Shown here one piece after another: positions 63,619-64,000 of a stretch of 64,000 bases of DNA. Position 1 is the first letter of the stretch; each line of letters starts with the position of its first letter. Origin of the DNA: Microbacterium allomyrinae (GTDB lineage Bacteria > Actinomycetota > Actinomycetes > Actinomycetales > Microbacteriaceae); the NCBI RefSeq assembly GCF_020682705.1, contig NZ_JAGTTN010000001.1, positions 806,001 to 870,000 on the forward strand. The letters run 5' to 3'. The translations under genes were made by a program, and so were the position numbers. Under the pieces are notes generated by a model, which searched no databases, was not told the origin of the DNA, and saw only the letters and a list, made by a program, of their open reading frames with translations.

Positions 63619-64000
63619 ATGACCACGTCGCTCTCGCACATCCCGCGTGCGAGGGATGCCGGTCGCTTCGTCACCGCGCCGTCTCGATCGCGTGACGCTC
63701 GGCCCGATACGACGCACCCGCTCGAGACGGAATACCGGCCACGGCATCCGCTCGATGTGCGACGCACGCTTCTCTTCCAGCGACGCGGCGCCGGCGACCC
63801 GACGATGACCGTGGCGGGGTCGGTCGTCTGGCGCGCGAGCCGCACCCCTGCCGGAGTCGCGACGCTCGCGATCCGCGAGACGCATCCCGGGGTGATCCGC
63901 GCGGCCGCGTGGGGGCCCGGCCGCGACTGGGCGCTGGGGCAGCTGCCGGCGCTGTGCGGCGCAGACGACGATCCGACCGGCTTCGATGCGTCGCGGCATC
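63619..64000 (+). CDS. AlkA-like DNA-3-methyladenine glycosylase (partial, N-terminal)
   Basis: 127 residues before the window ends. HPLDVRRTLLFQRRGAGDPTMTVAGSVVWRASRTPAGVATLAIRETHPGVIRAAAWGPGRDWALGQLPALCGADDDPTGFD matches the N-terminal part of actinobacterial DNA-3-methyladenine glycosylase 2 family proteins. The helix-hairpin-helix and catalytic Asp would lie beyond base 64000, so the assignment rests on the N-terminal domain only. Confidence 0.75.
   Translation, partial: MTTSLSHIPRARDAGRFVTAPSRSRDARPDTTHPLETEYRPRHPLDVRRTLLFQRRGAGDPTMTVAGSVVWRASRTPAGVATLAIRETHPGVIRAAAWGPGRDWALGQLPALCGADDDPTGFDASRH

Overview
The window is GC-rich actinobacterial chromosome, most likely Microbacterium or a close relative in Microbacteriaceae. 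Three things point there: the codon use, the constant GGATGC/GCATCC hexamer inside genes, and the gene set (a BldC-like HTH and ribosomal protein bS22 pair, a ResB/CcsB cytochrome c system, YhgE/Pip and MMPL exporters, many LLM-type flavoenzymes). I see no phage, plasmid, insertion sequence, CRISPR array, rRNA or tRNA. Genes are tightly packed, often with ATGA, GTGA or TGATG overlaps, and all calls come from reading the sequence without database searches.

Layout. 1-4.2 kb: a PadR regulator cut by the window edge, a translationally coupled LLM flavoenzyme and GH13 trehalose-synthase/amylase pair, and menC. 4.2-9.9 kb: a TetR regulator divergent from an MMPL exporter with an unusual C-terminal extension, coupled to a YhgE/Pip membrane protein and closed by a strong hairpin. 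10-16.3 kb: a deazaflavin-type oxidoreductase, then a six-gene leftward operon for system II cytochrome c maturation (histidine phosphatase, TlpA, CcdA, ResB, CcsB, IMPase-like). 16.4-20.5 kb: DedA, an archaeal-type AspRS, a tyrosine phosphatase, glutaredoxin and rhodanese genes, bS22 and a BldC-like protein. 20.5-26 kb: TetR with a DrrAB-like ABC exporter, an ArsR regulator and a TrkH/TrkA potassium system. 26-33.3 kb: proC, an ArsR-SRPBCC pair, a hydrolase, a CDF metal exporter, an LLM enzyme, a DUF2306 membrane protein, tadA and upp.

33.6-46.2 kb: a DUF3467 protein, a RecB-like nuclease/helicase, nadE, a PPTase-like protein, an FAD oxidoreductase, a lipase-maturation-factor homologue, an MFS exporter and a nucleosidase. 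46.2-53.9 kb: sbcCD, a hypothetical/hydrolase pair, several small hydrophilic proteins, a DUF1622 protein and a GNAT. 54-62.3 kb: a LacI-controlled sugar operon (binding protein, two permeases, GH31 alpha-xylosidase, GH1 beta-glucosidase), suited to xyloglucan oligosaccharides. 62.3-64 kb: an apparently leaderless 33-codon ORF ending in a Cys cluster, a structured leader and an orphan winged-helix regulator, then a partial AlkA-like glycosylase.

The strongest lead for something undescribed is the 62.46-63.55 kb unit, which looks like a Cys-sensing translational attenuator controlling an orphan OmpR-type regulator. Other good leads are the MMPL/degenerate-ATPase fusion, an IMPase homologue with Cys in place of a metal-binding Asp, a PPTase-fold protein lacking its catalytic residues, a long inverted repeat at 42.3 kb, and short tandem duplications placed exactly on two stop codons.
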